A stretch of DNA of 39,521 bases, from NCBI RefSeq assembly GCF_017874215.1, contig NZ_JAGGLB010000057.1, positions 1 through 39,521 on the forward strand, in the 5' to 3' direction. The DNA is from Paenibacillus eucommiae. GTDB lineage: Bacteria; Bacillota; Bacilli; Paenibacillales; NBRC-103111. Position numbers and translations under genes: made by a program. Positions 33,426 to 39,521 of the stretch are shown piece after piece. Every line of letters starts with the position of its first letter. Within the stretch, counting starts at the first letter, position 1. The notes under the pieces are model-generated. The model was not told the origin of the DNA. It did not search any database and worked only from the letters and a program-made list of their open reading frames with translations.

Positions 33426-34031
33426 CTATTCAGAAAATTGCTCCAGGAACGTATTGATTTTATACCAAAACCAGCCCATCACTTCATCAACCTTAGTAAT
33501 TTGCCCATATATATGTGCTGTAGATGCCAAATTCAAGGAGCCATCAATCACAATCAGATTGCCTGTTACATCTCCATTGACCTGCAGCTTGCCACTTTTC
33601 ACGACCAGATTGCCATTAACCGTATGGCCCTCAGGTACAATCACCGTATCGCCTTGAATGATCACATCCTGCAAGTCAGTTCCTTTAACCATCAGCTCAC
33701 CATCCTGATTCCACATGGCCATAAAGCTTCCGAACATCAGCGCCAAGAACACTACGGCTACTGATGCAGCTGGATGCTTACGAACCCATTGCAGCCAGGA
33801 ATTACGCTTCTTCACAACCGGCAGACCACCCATAATCCGCTCGGTCAGATCATCCGGCACACTCGTAGGAGGCAGTGAGCGAACCATGGCATCCGTTCTC
33901 TCCAGCTCTTTGAACAACGTACGGCAGTTAGTGCACTGTACGAAATGCTCTTTGAGCTTGAGGGCTTCCGGCTGCGACAAATCGCCATCCAGATAATCAT
34001 GCATAAGCGGGAGGGCTTCCTTACAGTTCAT
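33426..34031 (-). CDS. rsiW: Anti-sigma-W factor RsiW
   Basis: A 201-residue anti-sigma factor. A cytoplasmic zinc-binding anti-sigma domain (HFVQCTNC: H29, C33, C36) is followed by one transmembrane helix at about 88-106. The extracytoplasmic part (about 108-201) holds hexapeptide-like beta repeats (VNGNLVVKSGKLQVNGDVTGN), resembling a bactofilin/polymer-forming domain. It holds SigW inactive until envelope stress triggers its proteolysis. It lies 81 bases downstream of sigW with its own SigW-type promoter in the gap. GGGTGG lies about eight bases from the ATG. Confidence 0.9.
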   Translation of the reverse strand: MNCKEALPLMHDYLDGDLSQPEALKLKEHFVQCTNCRTLFKELERTDAMVRSLPPTSVPDDLTERIMGGLPVVKKRNSWLQWVRKHPAASVAVVFLALMFGSFMAMWNQDGELMVKGTDLQDVIIQGDTVIVPEGHTVNGNLVVKSGKLQVNGDVTGNLIVIDGSLNLASTAHIYGQITKVDEVMGWFWYKINTFLEQFSE

Positions 34032-34073
34032 AAATAACCCACCCTTCCTTCATCTTCTACGTTTGCTTAGTAC

Positions 34074-34101
34074 CATACGTTTCAGCTTTAAAGATGTTTC
34101 A
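34074..34101 (-). promoter_or_regulatory. SigW-type (ECF) promoter of rsiW
   Basis: On the minus strand TGAAAC (34096-34101), exactly 16 bases, then CGTATG (34074-34079). This is the SigW consensus TGAAAC-N16-CGTA. It sits between sigW and rsiW, about 43 bases ahead of the rsiW start. No equivalent was found upstream of sigW itself within the bases examined. Confidence 0.8.
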
Positions 34102-34112
34102 AAAAAAGCTAT

Positions 34113-34697
34113 TTATGCATCCTGCAAATCAGGCTCTTGTTCCAATTTCAGCTTTAAATAGGCTCTCCCCCGGTGAACTCTTGTTTTCACAGTAGTTACG
34201 GGCATATCCAGGATCTCGCTAATTTCCTGCAGCGACATATCGTGCAAATACCTCAGAATGACAACAGTCTTGTACTTTTCAGACAAAGAATCGATAGCCC
34301 TGCGAATTTGCATCTGCGTTTCTGAGACGATAACCTGATTTTCCGGCGTTGGCTCATAACTTTGCAGCATCGAATAGAAGTCATTCCCTTCACCGTCAGG
34401 TATTTCCGCATCAAGGGAGTAGGTCCGATTTTTTCTTTTGCGCAGAAGATCGATACAATGATTCGTGCCAATTCGAAAAATCCAGGTGGAAAGCTTCTGC
34501 TTATCATCATACCTGTGCAAATTCATATATACACGCAAAAAAGTTTCCTGCACAGCATCCTGCGCCTCTTGCTTATTATTTAACATGCGGTAGGCCAGAT
34601 GGAAAATCTTATCCTTATACAGCTCCACCAATTCGGTAAAAGCAGCCCGATCGCCATTCCTGGCCAATTTAGCCAGCCTTGTTTCCACAAAATTCAC
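34113..34697 (-). CDS. sigW: ECF RNA polymerase sigma factor SigW
   Basis: A 194-residue extracytoplasmic-function sigma factor. Region 2 (about 15-90: DKIFHLAYRMLNNKQEAQDAVQETFLRVY) recognises the -10 element, and region 4 (about 130-185: LSEKYKTVVILRYLHDMSLQEISEIL) recognises -35. The full pattern and the neighbouring rsiW identify it as SigW, which responds to cell-wall and membrane damage. A SigW-type promoter in the 81-base gap to rsiW suggests feedback on the anti-sigma factor. Confidence 0.95.
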   Translation of the reverse strand: MNFVETRLAKLARNGDRAAFTELVELYKDKIFHLAYRMLNNKQEAQDAVQETFLRVYMNLHRYDDKQKLSTWIFRIGTNHCIDLLRKRKNRTYSLDAEIPDGEGNDFYSMLQSYEPTPENQVIVSETQMQIRRAIDSLSEKYKTVVILRYLHDMSLQEISEILDMPVTTVKTRVHRGRAYLKLKLEQEPDLQDA

Positions 34698-34728
34698 TGA
34701 AATTCCTCCAGCCCCTTACCCCTCATCG

Positions 34729-35052
34729 CTACAACAATGATCCGGCTTTAGCTTTCGATTTCTTCTCAGATAACACAATACCGGCAAGAATACATCCTAT
34801 TCCCAGCCACTGCACCAGCATAACCGGCTCTCCAAGCAAGATATAGGCAGCCTCAACTTCCTCACAAAAGTAAATGTCCGCTGCCTGCTTCAATTAGAAC
34901 AACCATATGTAAAACAAGACAGTAAGCCGCAAACAAGCCCCATAGCGCTGAACCGGTCCAATCCGCCGCAAATAGATTCACAGCCAATACAGTCCCAATC
35001 ATAATCAATATAATAGCGATTACTTCATTACGCCGCGGCAGCCTGCGTTAAG
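34729..35052 (-). pseudogene. Decayed EamA/DMT-family transporter gene
   Basis: Two blocks in different frames on the minus strand read as a drug/metabolite transporter. The first, from about 35037 down to 34880, encodes RLPRRNEVIAIILIMIGTVL and a GSALWGLFAAYCLVLHMVVL segment. After a frame change the second, ending at a TAG at 34729-34731, encodes EEVEAAYILLGEP, then WLGIGCILAGIVLSEKKSKA. This last block is the typical EamA C-terminus. The 5' half and a middle section are missing, with a stop in the linking frame, so it is non-functional. Confidence 0.75.
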
Positions 35053-35067
35053 CACAGGAAAAGCCGA

Positions 35068-35090
35068 GCTGTCTTCCCTAAGAAGACCCC
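35068..35090 (-). terminator. Probable ppc terminator
   Basis: GTCTTC-CCTAA-GAAGAC with flanking GC-rich bases forms a small stem about 100 bases after the ppc stop codon; a CTTTTCC stretch follows on the minus strand. It is modest in strength. Confidence 0.4.
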
Positions 35091-35099
35091 CGACTGTAC

Positions 35100-35180
35100 C
35101 CCTTGCTTGCTTTCTTGTTGCTTCCTTGCTTGCTTACCTTCTAGTTTACTTACTAGTTTACCTTCTTACTTACTTTCCCA
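35100..35180. repeat. Pyrimidine-rich imperfect CTTG/CTTA repeats
   Basis: The plus strand is almost purely C and T with repeated CTTGCTTGCTT and TTACTTACT units, including CTAGTTTACTTACTAG. It lies directly after ppc and may be a slippage-prone tract; it does not look like a coding region. Confidence 0.7.
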
Positions 35181-35190
35181 CTTTCTTGTA

Positions 35191-38013
35191 TCAACCTGTA
35201 TTTCTGAGTCCGGCAGCGATACCGTTAATCGTCAGTAGTACCTCTCTGAGAAGCTCGGCATCATCTTCATTCTCTTCACGAAGCGCTCTTAGCTCCTTGA
35301 TTAATTCCACCTGCATATAGCTTAGCGGATCTACGTAAGGATTACGCAAGCGGATCGATTCTTGAATGACAGGCACATTATCGAGAATTTCCTGCTGTCC
35401 TGTAATTTGCAAAATAAGTGAGGAGGTTAATTCATACTCTTCCCTGATTAGCCCGTATATACGCTCAGCAACCTTCGAATCTTTAACCAGACTGCCATAT
35501 TCCTTGGCGATCAGCAAATCCGCTTTTGCCAGAGCCATCTGCAGGTTATCAATCATCGAACGGAAGAAGGACCACTCCTCATACATAACCTTAAGCGTCT
35601 GCAAATTTTCAGGATTTCCTTGATAAAAGCTTTGCAGCCCACTACCGGCAGCATACCAGGCTGGCAGCAAATACCGGCTTTGCGTCCAGGCAAAAACCCA
35701 TGGAATCGCGCGCAGATCCTCGAATTTATCACTATTTTTACGCTTCGATGGGCGTGAGCCAATATTGAGCTCTCCCACCTCAGGCAGCGGTGTAGACTCT
35801 TTGAAGAAGGTCAGGAAATCTTCATCCCGGAAAATCAAATCCTGATACTTCAGCTGCGCCTGCTCCGATATGCCTTTCATAATCGATTCCCACTTAGCGT
35901 CTGAGGAATGATCCTGAGGCGTTCGAGCCAGCGAAGAAGCCGTAATCAATGCAAAAGCTGCCTGCTCCAGGCTGCGGTAAGCAATACCTTGAAGCGAGTA
36001 ACGGGAAGATAATACCTCTCCCTGCTCCGTAATTTTAATGCCTCCACCAATGGTTTCTACTGGCTGAGCGAGAATACTGCGGTTAAGCGGCATGCCGCCG
36101 CGGCCCAGCGCACCACCACGGCCATGGAAAAACTTCAACTTCACGCCAAATTCCTTCGCCACACTCGTAATATCCTGAAGCGCCATACGCAGCTCCCAAT
36201 TCGCCGTAATAACGCCGCCATCCTTGTTGCTATCCGAGTAACCCAGCATGATTTCATGCAAAGGATTAATCGGGTCGAGGCTTGCTTTGTAGGCGGGTAT
36301 ACGTAACAAAGTTCGCATAATTTCCGGCGCTGCATGCAAGTCATCAATCGTCTCAAATAGAGGCACTGACTGCAGCGTGCAAGTCACAGAGCCATCGGAT
36401 TCTTTGCGATAAAGACCTGCCTCCTTGGCAAAAACCAGCACCTCAAGCAGATCGCTCGCTCCTTGCGTCATACTGATTAAATAGCTGGAAATACACTTGC
36501 GGCCAAACTCCTGCTGTGCACGCTGAACCGTTTTGTACACATCCAGGCATTCTTGCGTATTTTCCGAATAATGGAGGTAAGGCGAAGTGATCGGTCTAGG
36601 ATCATCCAGAATCGTGCTAAGCAAGCTGACCTTCTCATCCTCAGAAAGCTTACGATAGTCTTCCGCAAGACCCATCTGAGCCAAAATCTCTGTCATTGCA
36701 AGCTCATGTTCCTTACTGTGCTGCCTGATATCCAGAGTCGATAAGTGGAAACCAAAAAGATCAACCTGACGAATCAGCTTCTTAATATAAGCGTCTGCTA
36801 CATAATGAGCGAAGTGACCACGCAGACTCCGATCTATAATGCGAAGATCCTGAGTGAATTCCTCGGGTTTATTATATTTCTGGGAGTCCGGAACCGCTGG
36901 ATTTCCTGTGTTATGAATCTTTTCTATCATATAGCTGACCTTAATCCGGTAAGGCTCTTTCTCATTGCGCCATATGCCCCGTGTATTGCCGAGAGCCTCG
37001 CGGTCGCTTTGAATCGAATCCAGCAGCTCATCGCTGACCTGGACAATATTTTTGCTGAAGCTCATTTGACTGACGGTTTTTTTAAGCTCTTTTTCATACT
37101 TATCCAAAGCAAGCTTACGATGTAAACCCAACGTCTTCCAGGTTACACTGGAAACAACAGAAGGATTGCCGTCACGGTCCCCACCGATCCATGAACCGAA
37201 TTTCAGGAAGGATGGCACATGCCACTCTTCATCCGGATAATACTTGCCCAGACAGCGCTCCAATTCATGATACACATCCGGAAGCACATCGAATAAAGTT
37301 TGGTCAAAATAAAACAGACCGTTGCGCACCTCATCAATCACCGTCGGCTTCCGGTCGCGCAGCTCATCCGTTTGCCATAAATTCAGCACTTCGCCCAGCA
37401 GCTTCTCACGCAATTGTTCCCGTTCCCTATACGTCAAAGTCGGATCATCCAGCTTCATCACGTCGTTAGAAATACGCAGATTTATGTCCAGCACAGCTCT
37501 ACGCATCGCTTCTGTAGGATGGGCCGTCATAATAAGCTCCAAAGAAATCGACTGCAAAATTTGCTGAACCTCATCCTTAGGCACATGCCTCGCCTTCAAA
37601 TCCTGAATAATACTCTCGATGGACCCCGGTTGAACCGTTTCTCCAGTGCTGCGTTCATAATCTCTTTTGCGACGAATCCGATGATTCTGTTCGGCAATAT
37701 TGACCAGCTGAAAATAAATCGCAAACGCCCGAATCACATGATGCCGCACTTCAGGAGCCAAAGTACCAATCGTATCTTTAAACTCCTCATAAATCTCATG
37801 AACATACAAGAGCCGCAAAGACTTGCTCATCTCCCGAATCTTCTCAACCACATCAAGCAGCTCCTGGCCGCCCTGATGCACCAAAACCTCACCCAGAATA
37901 TGCCCTAAGAAGCGTACATCCCTCCGGAGAAGATTGTTAGCAGTCTGCTTCTGCAATAAACTACCGTTCTCGTGTTCATGTTCGTGATCATGCTCTTGAT
38001 CGTGCTCTAACAT
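35191..38013 (-). CDS. ppc: Phosphoenolpyruvate carboxylase
   Basis: A 940-residue PEPC, close to the usual size. Signature motifs are LIMTAHPTEAMRR (catalytic His), GSWIGGDRDGNP, and FHGRGGALGRGGMP (active-site Arg loop). The C-terminus ends LRNTG. It makes oxaloacetate from PEP and bicarbonate to refill the TCA cycle. The ATG at 38013 has GAGGTG about six bases upstream; a GTG nine codons earlier is open as well. The N-terminus begins MLEHDQEHDHEHEHENGS, an unusual alternating H/E/D tract that is not part of the conserved fold. It stands alone between the pseudogene and the tRNA array. Confidence 0.96.
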   Translation of the reverse strand: MLEHDQEHDHEHEHENGSLLQKQTANNLLRRDVRFLGHILGEVLVHQGGQELLDVVEKIREMSKSLRLLYVHEIYEEFKDTIGTLAPEVRHHVIRAFAIYFQLVNIAEQNHRIRRKRDYERSTGETVQPGSIESIIQDLKARHVPKDEVQQILQSISLELIMTAHPTEAMRRAVLDINLRISNDVMKLDDPTLTYREREQLREKLLGEVLNLWQTDELRDRKPTVIDEVRNGLFYFDQTLFDVLPDVYHELERCLGKYYPDEEWHVPSFLKFGSWIGGDRDGNPSVVSSVTWKTLGLHRKLALDKYEKELKKTVSQMSFSKNIVQVSDELLDSIQSDREALGNTRGIWRNEKEPYRIKVSYMIEKIHNTGNPAVPDSQKYNKPEEFTQDLRIIDRSLRGHFAHYVADAYIKKLIRQVDLFGFHLSTLDIRQHSKEHELAMTEILAQMGLAEDYRKLSEDEKVSLLSTILDDPRPITSPYLHYSENTQECLDVYKTVQRAQQEFGRKCISSYLISMTQGASDLLEVLVFAKEAGLYRKESDGSVTCTLQSVPLFETIDDLHAAPEIMRTLLRIPAYKASLDPINPLHEIMLGYSDSNKDGGVITANWELRMALQDITSVAKEFGVKLKFFHGRGGALGRGGMPLNRSILAQPVETIGGGIKITEQGEVLSSRYSLQGIAYRSLEQAAFALITASSLARTPQDHSSDAKWESIMKGISEQAQLKYQDLIFRDEDFLTFFKESTPLPEVGELNIGSRPSKRKNSDKFEDLRAIPWVFAWTQSRYLLPAWYAAGSGLQSFYQGNPENLQTLKVMYEEWSFFRSMIDNLQMALAKADLLIAKEYGSLVKDSKVAERIYGLIREEYELTSSLILQITGQQEILDNVPVIQESIRLRNPYVDPLSYMQVELIKELRALREENEDDAELLREVLLTINGIAAGLRNTG

Positions 38014-38040
38014 ACCTCTCACCTCATCTATACTTTGCAC

Positions 38041-38332
38041 TGCATCCTTACACTTACTTCTTTATACACAGCTTACGCTGATTCCTAACTATAAACGACC
38101 ATGTTATTCTAAAATCCAATTAAAAAAAACCATCCATTTATTTTACCACATTCCCTACTCAGGATATAGAGTGAAAAATGAAACACCATTAATTTACATG
38201 CAGCTGAAGGCGAAGATGGTCAGCTTTATATGTCCGCCTTACCTATTATATTTAACCCAGCTTAAAATTAACATTGTTTATATTAAACTGGGACAATTAT
38301 TCTCGCTCTTAATAATTAGGGAATAAAAAAAG
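38041..38332. other. Gene-free AT-rich region upstream of ppc
   Basis: No gene is seen between ppc and the tRNA terminator. The ppc promoter probably lies here (a TATAGT on the minus strand at 38087-38092 is a possible -10), but no matching -35 is convincing. Confidence 0.3.
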
Positions 38333-38377
38333 AGCAAACAAAAAAGCCCTTAAATATTAAGGACCTTTTTGTTTGCT
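38333..38377 (-). terminator. Terminator of the tRNA operon
   Basis: A 45-base near-perfect hairpin (AGCAAACAAAAAA at 38333-38345 pairs with CTTTTTGTTTGCT at 38365-38377). On the minus strand the inner stem TCCTTAA / TTAAGGG is followed by TTTTTTG, and a second T-run lies beyond. It follows the last tRNA by a few bases. Confidence 0.85.
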
Positions 38378-38381
38378 ATGA

Positions 38382-38452
38382 AGCGGGTGATGGGAATCGA
38401 ACCCACGCTATCAGCTTGGAAGGCTGAAGTTCTACCATTGAACTACACCCGC
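38382..38452 (-). tRNA. tRNA-Gly (anticodon TCC)
   Basis: Cloverleaf with acceptor stem GCGGGTG / CACCCGC; anticodon loop CTTCCAA gives TCC, reading GGA/GGG glycine codons. TTCGATTCC T loop. No encoded CCA. It is the last gene of the tRNA array. Confidence 0.93.
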
Positions 38453-38480
38453 AGATGAAACTGACTTGCTGTTGAAAATA

Positions 38481-38557
38481 TGGTCGGGACGACACGATTT
38501 GAACATGCGACCCCCTGCTCCCAAAGCAGGTGCTCTACCAAGCTGAGCTACGTCCCG
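38481..38557 (-). tRNA. tRNA-Pro (anticodon TGG)
   Basis: Acceptor CGGGACG / CGTCCCG, anticodon loop TTTGGGA gives TGG, reading CCN proline codons. 3' CCA is encoded. Confidence 0.95.
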
Positions 38558-38581
38558 ATAATATGTAGATGAAAGAAAAAA

Positions 38582-38658
38582 TGGTGCGCCCAGAGAGATT
38601 CGAACTCCCGGCCTTTTGATTCGTAGTCAAACGCTCTATCCAGCTGAGCTATGGGCGC
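38582..38658 (-). tRNA. tRNA-Arg (anticodon ACG)
   Basis: Acceptor GCGCCCA / TGGGCGC, anticodon loop CTACGAA gives ACG (modified to ICG), reading CGU/CGC/CGA. 3' CCA is encoded. Confidence 0.95.
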
Positions 38659-38704
38659 GAAGCCTTTATGCTTAAGCACTAAGCCCGGCACTTTAAAGAA
38701 AAAT

Positions 38705-38779
38705 TGGAGCGGAAGACGGGGTTCGAACCCGCGACCCTCGCCTTGGCAAGGCGATGCTCTACCACTGAGCCACTTCCGC
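38705..38779 (-). tRNA. tRNA-Gly (anticodon GCC)
   Basis: Acceptor GCGGAAG / CTTCCGC, anticodon loop TTGCCAA gives GCC. 3' CCA is encoded. A second glycine tRNA in the array besides the TCC isoacceptor. Confidence 0.95.
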
Positions 38780-38785
38780 AAACGA

Positions 38786-38865
38786 TGCGCGTAGAGGGAC
38801 TTGAACCCCCACGGTCGCCCGCTAGATCCTAAGTCTAGTGCGTCTGCCAATTCCGCCATACGCGC
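38786..38865 (-). tRNA. tRNA-Leu (anticodon TAG)
   Basis: 80 bases with a long variable arm (class II). Acceptor GCGCGTA / TACGCGC, anticodon loop CTTAGGA gives TAG, reading CUN leucine codons. No encoded CCA. Confidence 0.94.
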
Positions 38866-38882
38866 ACATCGTTGTAAATAAA

Positions 38883-38958
38883 TGGTGAGGCATGTAGGAT
38901 TCGAACCTACGACACCCTGATTAAAAGTCAGGTGCTCTACCAGCTGAGCTAATGCCTC
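38883..38958 (-). tRNA. tRNA-Lys (anticodon TTT)
   Basis: Acceptor GAGGCAT / ATGCCTC, anticodon loop CTTTTAA gives TTT. 3' CCA is encoded. Confidence 0.95.
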
Positions 38959-38968
38959 ATATAATAAA

Positions 38969-39043
38969 TGGCTGGGGATCTAGGATTCGAACCTAGGGGT
39001 GACGGAGTCAAAGTCCGTTGCCTTACCGCTTGGCTAATCCCCA
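38969..39043 (-). tRNA. tRNA-Gln (anticodon TTG)
   Basis: Acceptor TGGGGAT / ATCCCCA, anticodon loop CTTTGAC gives TTG. 3' CCA is encoded. Confidence 0.95.
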
Positions 39044-39082
39044 TTAATATTGTAACCCCAAATTACTGATTACGACTCAGTA

Positions 39083-39155
39083 TGGAGGCTGACGGGATCG
39101 AACCGCCGACCCTCTGCTTGTAAGGCAGATGCTCTCCCAGCTGAGCTAAGCCTCC
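39083..39155 (-). tRNA. tRNA-Val (anticodon TAC)
   Basis: Acceptor GGAGGCT / AGCCTCC, anticodon loop CTTACAA gives TAC. CCA is not encoded. Confidence 0.94.
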
Positions 39156-39187
39156 ATAGTACACATTATTCAAATATGAATATGAAA

Positions 39188-39262
39188 TGGTGACCCGTAG
39201 GGGACTCGAACCCCTGTTACCTCCGTGAAAGGGAGGTGTCTTAACCACTTGACCAACGGGCC
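39188..39262 (-). tRNA. tRNA-Glu (anticodon TTC)
   Basis: Acceptor GGCCCGT / ACGGGTC (one G-U pair), anticodon loop CTTTCAC gives TTC. 3' CCA is encoded. Confidence 0.95.
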
Positions 39263-39269
39263 TTGCTAC

Positions 39270-39345
39270 TGGAGCTTCCAACCGGAATCGAACCGGTGAC
39301 CTCATCCTTACCATGGATGCACTCTACCGACTGAGCTATGGAAGC
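39270..39345 (-). tRNA. tRNA-Thr (anticodon GGT)
   Basis: Acceptor GCTTCCA / TGGAAGC, anticodon loop ATGGTAA gives GGT. 3' CCA is encoded. Confidence 0.93.
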
Positions 39346-39346
39346 A

Positions 39347-39422
39347 TGGCTCCCCGAACAGGACTCGAACCTGTGACAACTCGATTAACAGTCGAGTGCT
39401 CTACCAACTGAGCTATCAGGGA
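39347..39422 (-). tRNA. tRNA-Asn (anticodon GTT)
   Basis: Acceptor TCCCTGA / TCGGGGA (one U-G pair), anticodon loop CTGTTAA gives GTT. 3' CCA is encoded. It is the first tRNA after the 5S rRNA. Confidence 0.94.
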
Positions 39423-39427
39423 ATACT

Positions 39428-39521
39428 GCTTGGCAACGTTCTACTCTCCCAGAACCCTGCGGTTCAAGTACCATCGACGCTGGAGGGCTTAACGGTCGTG
39501 TTCGAGATGGGAACGCGTGGC
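39428..39521 (-). rRNA. rrf: 5S ribosomal RNA, 3' part
   Basis: On the minus strand the sequence runs from GCCACGCGTTCCCATCTCG to GAGAGTAGAACGTTGCCAAGC, the conserved 5S core and 3' end. The 5' end lies beyond the window. It is followed by the tRNA array after five bases, showing an rRNA operon that reads from the right. Confidence 0.95.

Noticed and set aside
37414..37908. A 164-codon open frame opposite ppc
   Set aside because: Antisense to PEP carboxylase and without features of a protein.
38548..38859. Protein-like frame over the tRNA genes
   Set aside because: It reads through tRNA-Arg and tRNA-Gly; such translations are a familiar artefact of tRNA sequence.
39063..39314. Protein-like frame over tRNA-Val, -Glu and -Thr
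   Set aside because: Same artefact as above.
1..39521. CRISPR array, prophage or replication origin
   Set aside because: No regularly spaced direct repeats of CRISPR type, no phage structural or integrase genes and no DnaA-box cluster were seen.

Overview
The window looks like a chromosomal segment of a Paenibacillus-type Bacillota (Firmicutes) genome. Evidence for this is the core order ppc, sigW-rsiW, cdaA-cdaR-glmM and ribozyme-controlled glmS, the purine-rich Shine-Dalgarno sites, a 5S rRNA followed by an 11-gene tRNA array, and a carbohydrate importer of the LplABC type with a membrane-bound AraC regulator. Almost every gene is on the minus strand; only the first small membrane protein and a leucine-rich-repeat protein read rightward.

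Left part (1-4460): a small membrane protein, a RspA/ManD-type enolase-superfamily sugar-acid dehydratase with a possible catabolite (cre) site upstream, and a TetR regulator translationally coupled to a FAD-dependent monooxygenase. Next (4813-11920) is a run of proteins from families that recur as immunity or anti-toxin proteins: an LRR protein on the plus strand facing a seven-gene minus-strand operon (DUF4259, DUF1877, an uncharacterised 558-residue protein, a SUKH-DUF4303 fusion, a DUF5713-like protein, a YwqG/DUF1963 protein and an unknown). No toxin gene is visible nearby.

Centre (12045-23728): a polysaccharide-use locus. A YtdP/YesS-like membrane AraC regulator stands upstream of a promoter that reads two LplB/LplC-type permeases, a large substrate-binding lipoprotein, a Gfo/Idh/MocA oxidoreductase and a 1442-residue secreted multidomain protein. 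That last protein has a laminin-G-like domain, three near-identical discoidin-like repeats, two further beta-sandwich repeats, a sialidase-like beta-propeller with an Asp box, and a C-terminal concanavalin-like domain. A strong terminator closes the unit. There is no ABC ATPase, as is usual for systems that share MsmX. The natural substrate is unknown.

Next (24005-25627) is a LinB-like haloalkane dehalogenase with all five family active-site residues. A TetR gene lies upstream, and both genes have the same 21-bp operator-like sequence. A methyltransferase and a small CD3324-type helix-turn-helix protein follow, bracketed by two diverged copies of an ~80-bp palindrome-containing element.

Right part (27573-39521): conserved cell-envelope genes. 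glmS is preceded by a glmS ribozyme; glmM, cdaR and cdaA form the c-di-AMP/aminosugar operon; rsiW and sigW are separated by an exact SigW-type promoter that would drive rsiW alone. A decayed EamA transporter lies between sigW and ppc. The window ends in the tRNA array (Gly, Pro, Arg, Gly, Leu, Lys, Gln, Val, Glu, Thr, Asn, from left to right) and a partial 5S rRNA, all on the minus strand.
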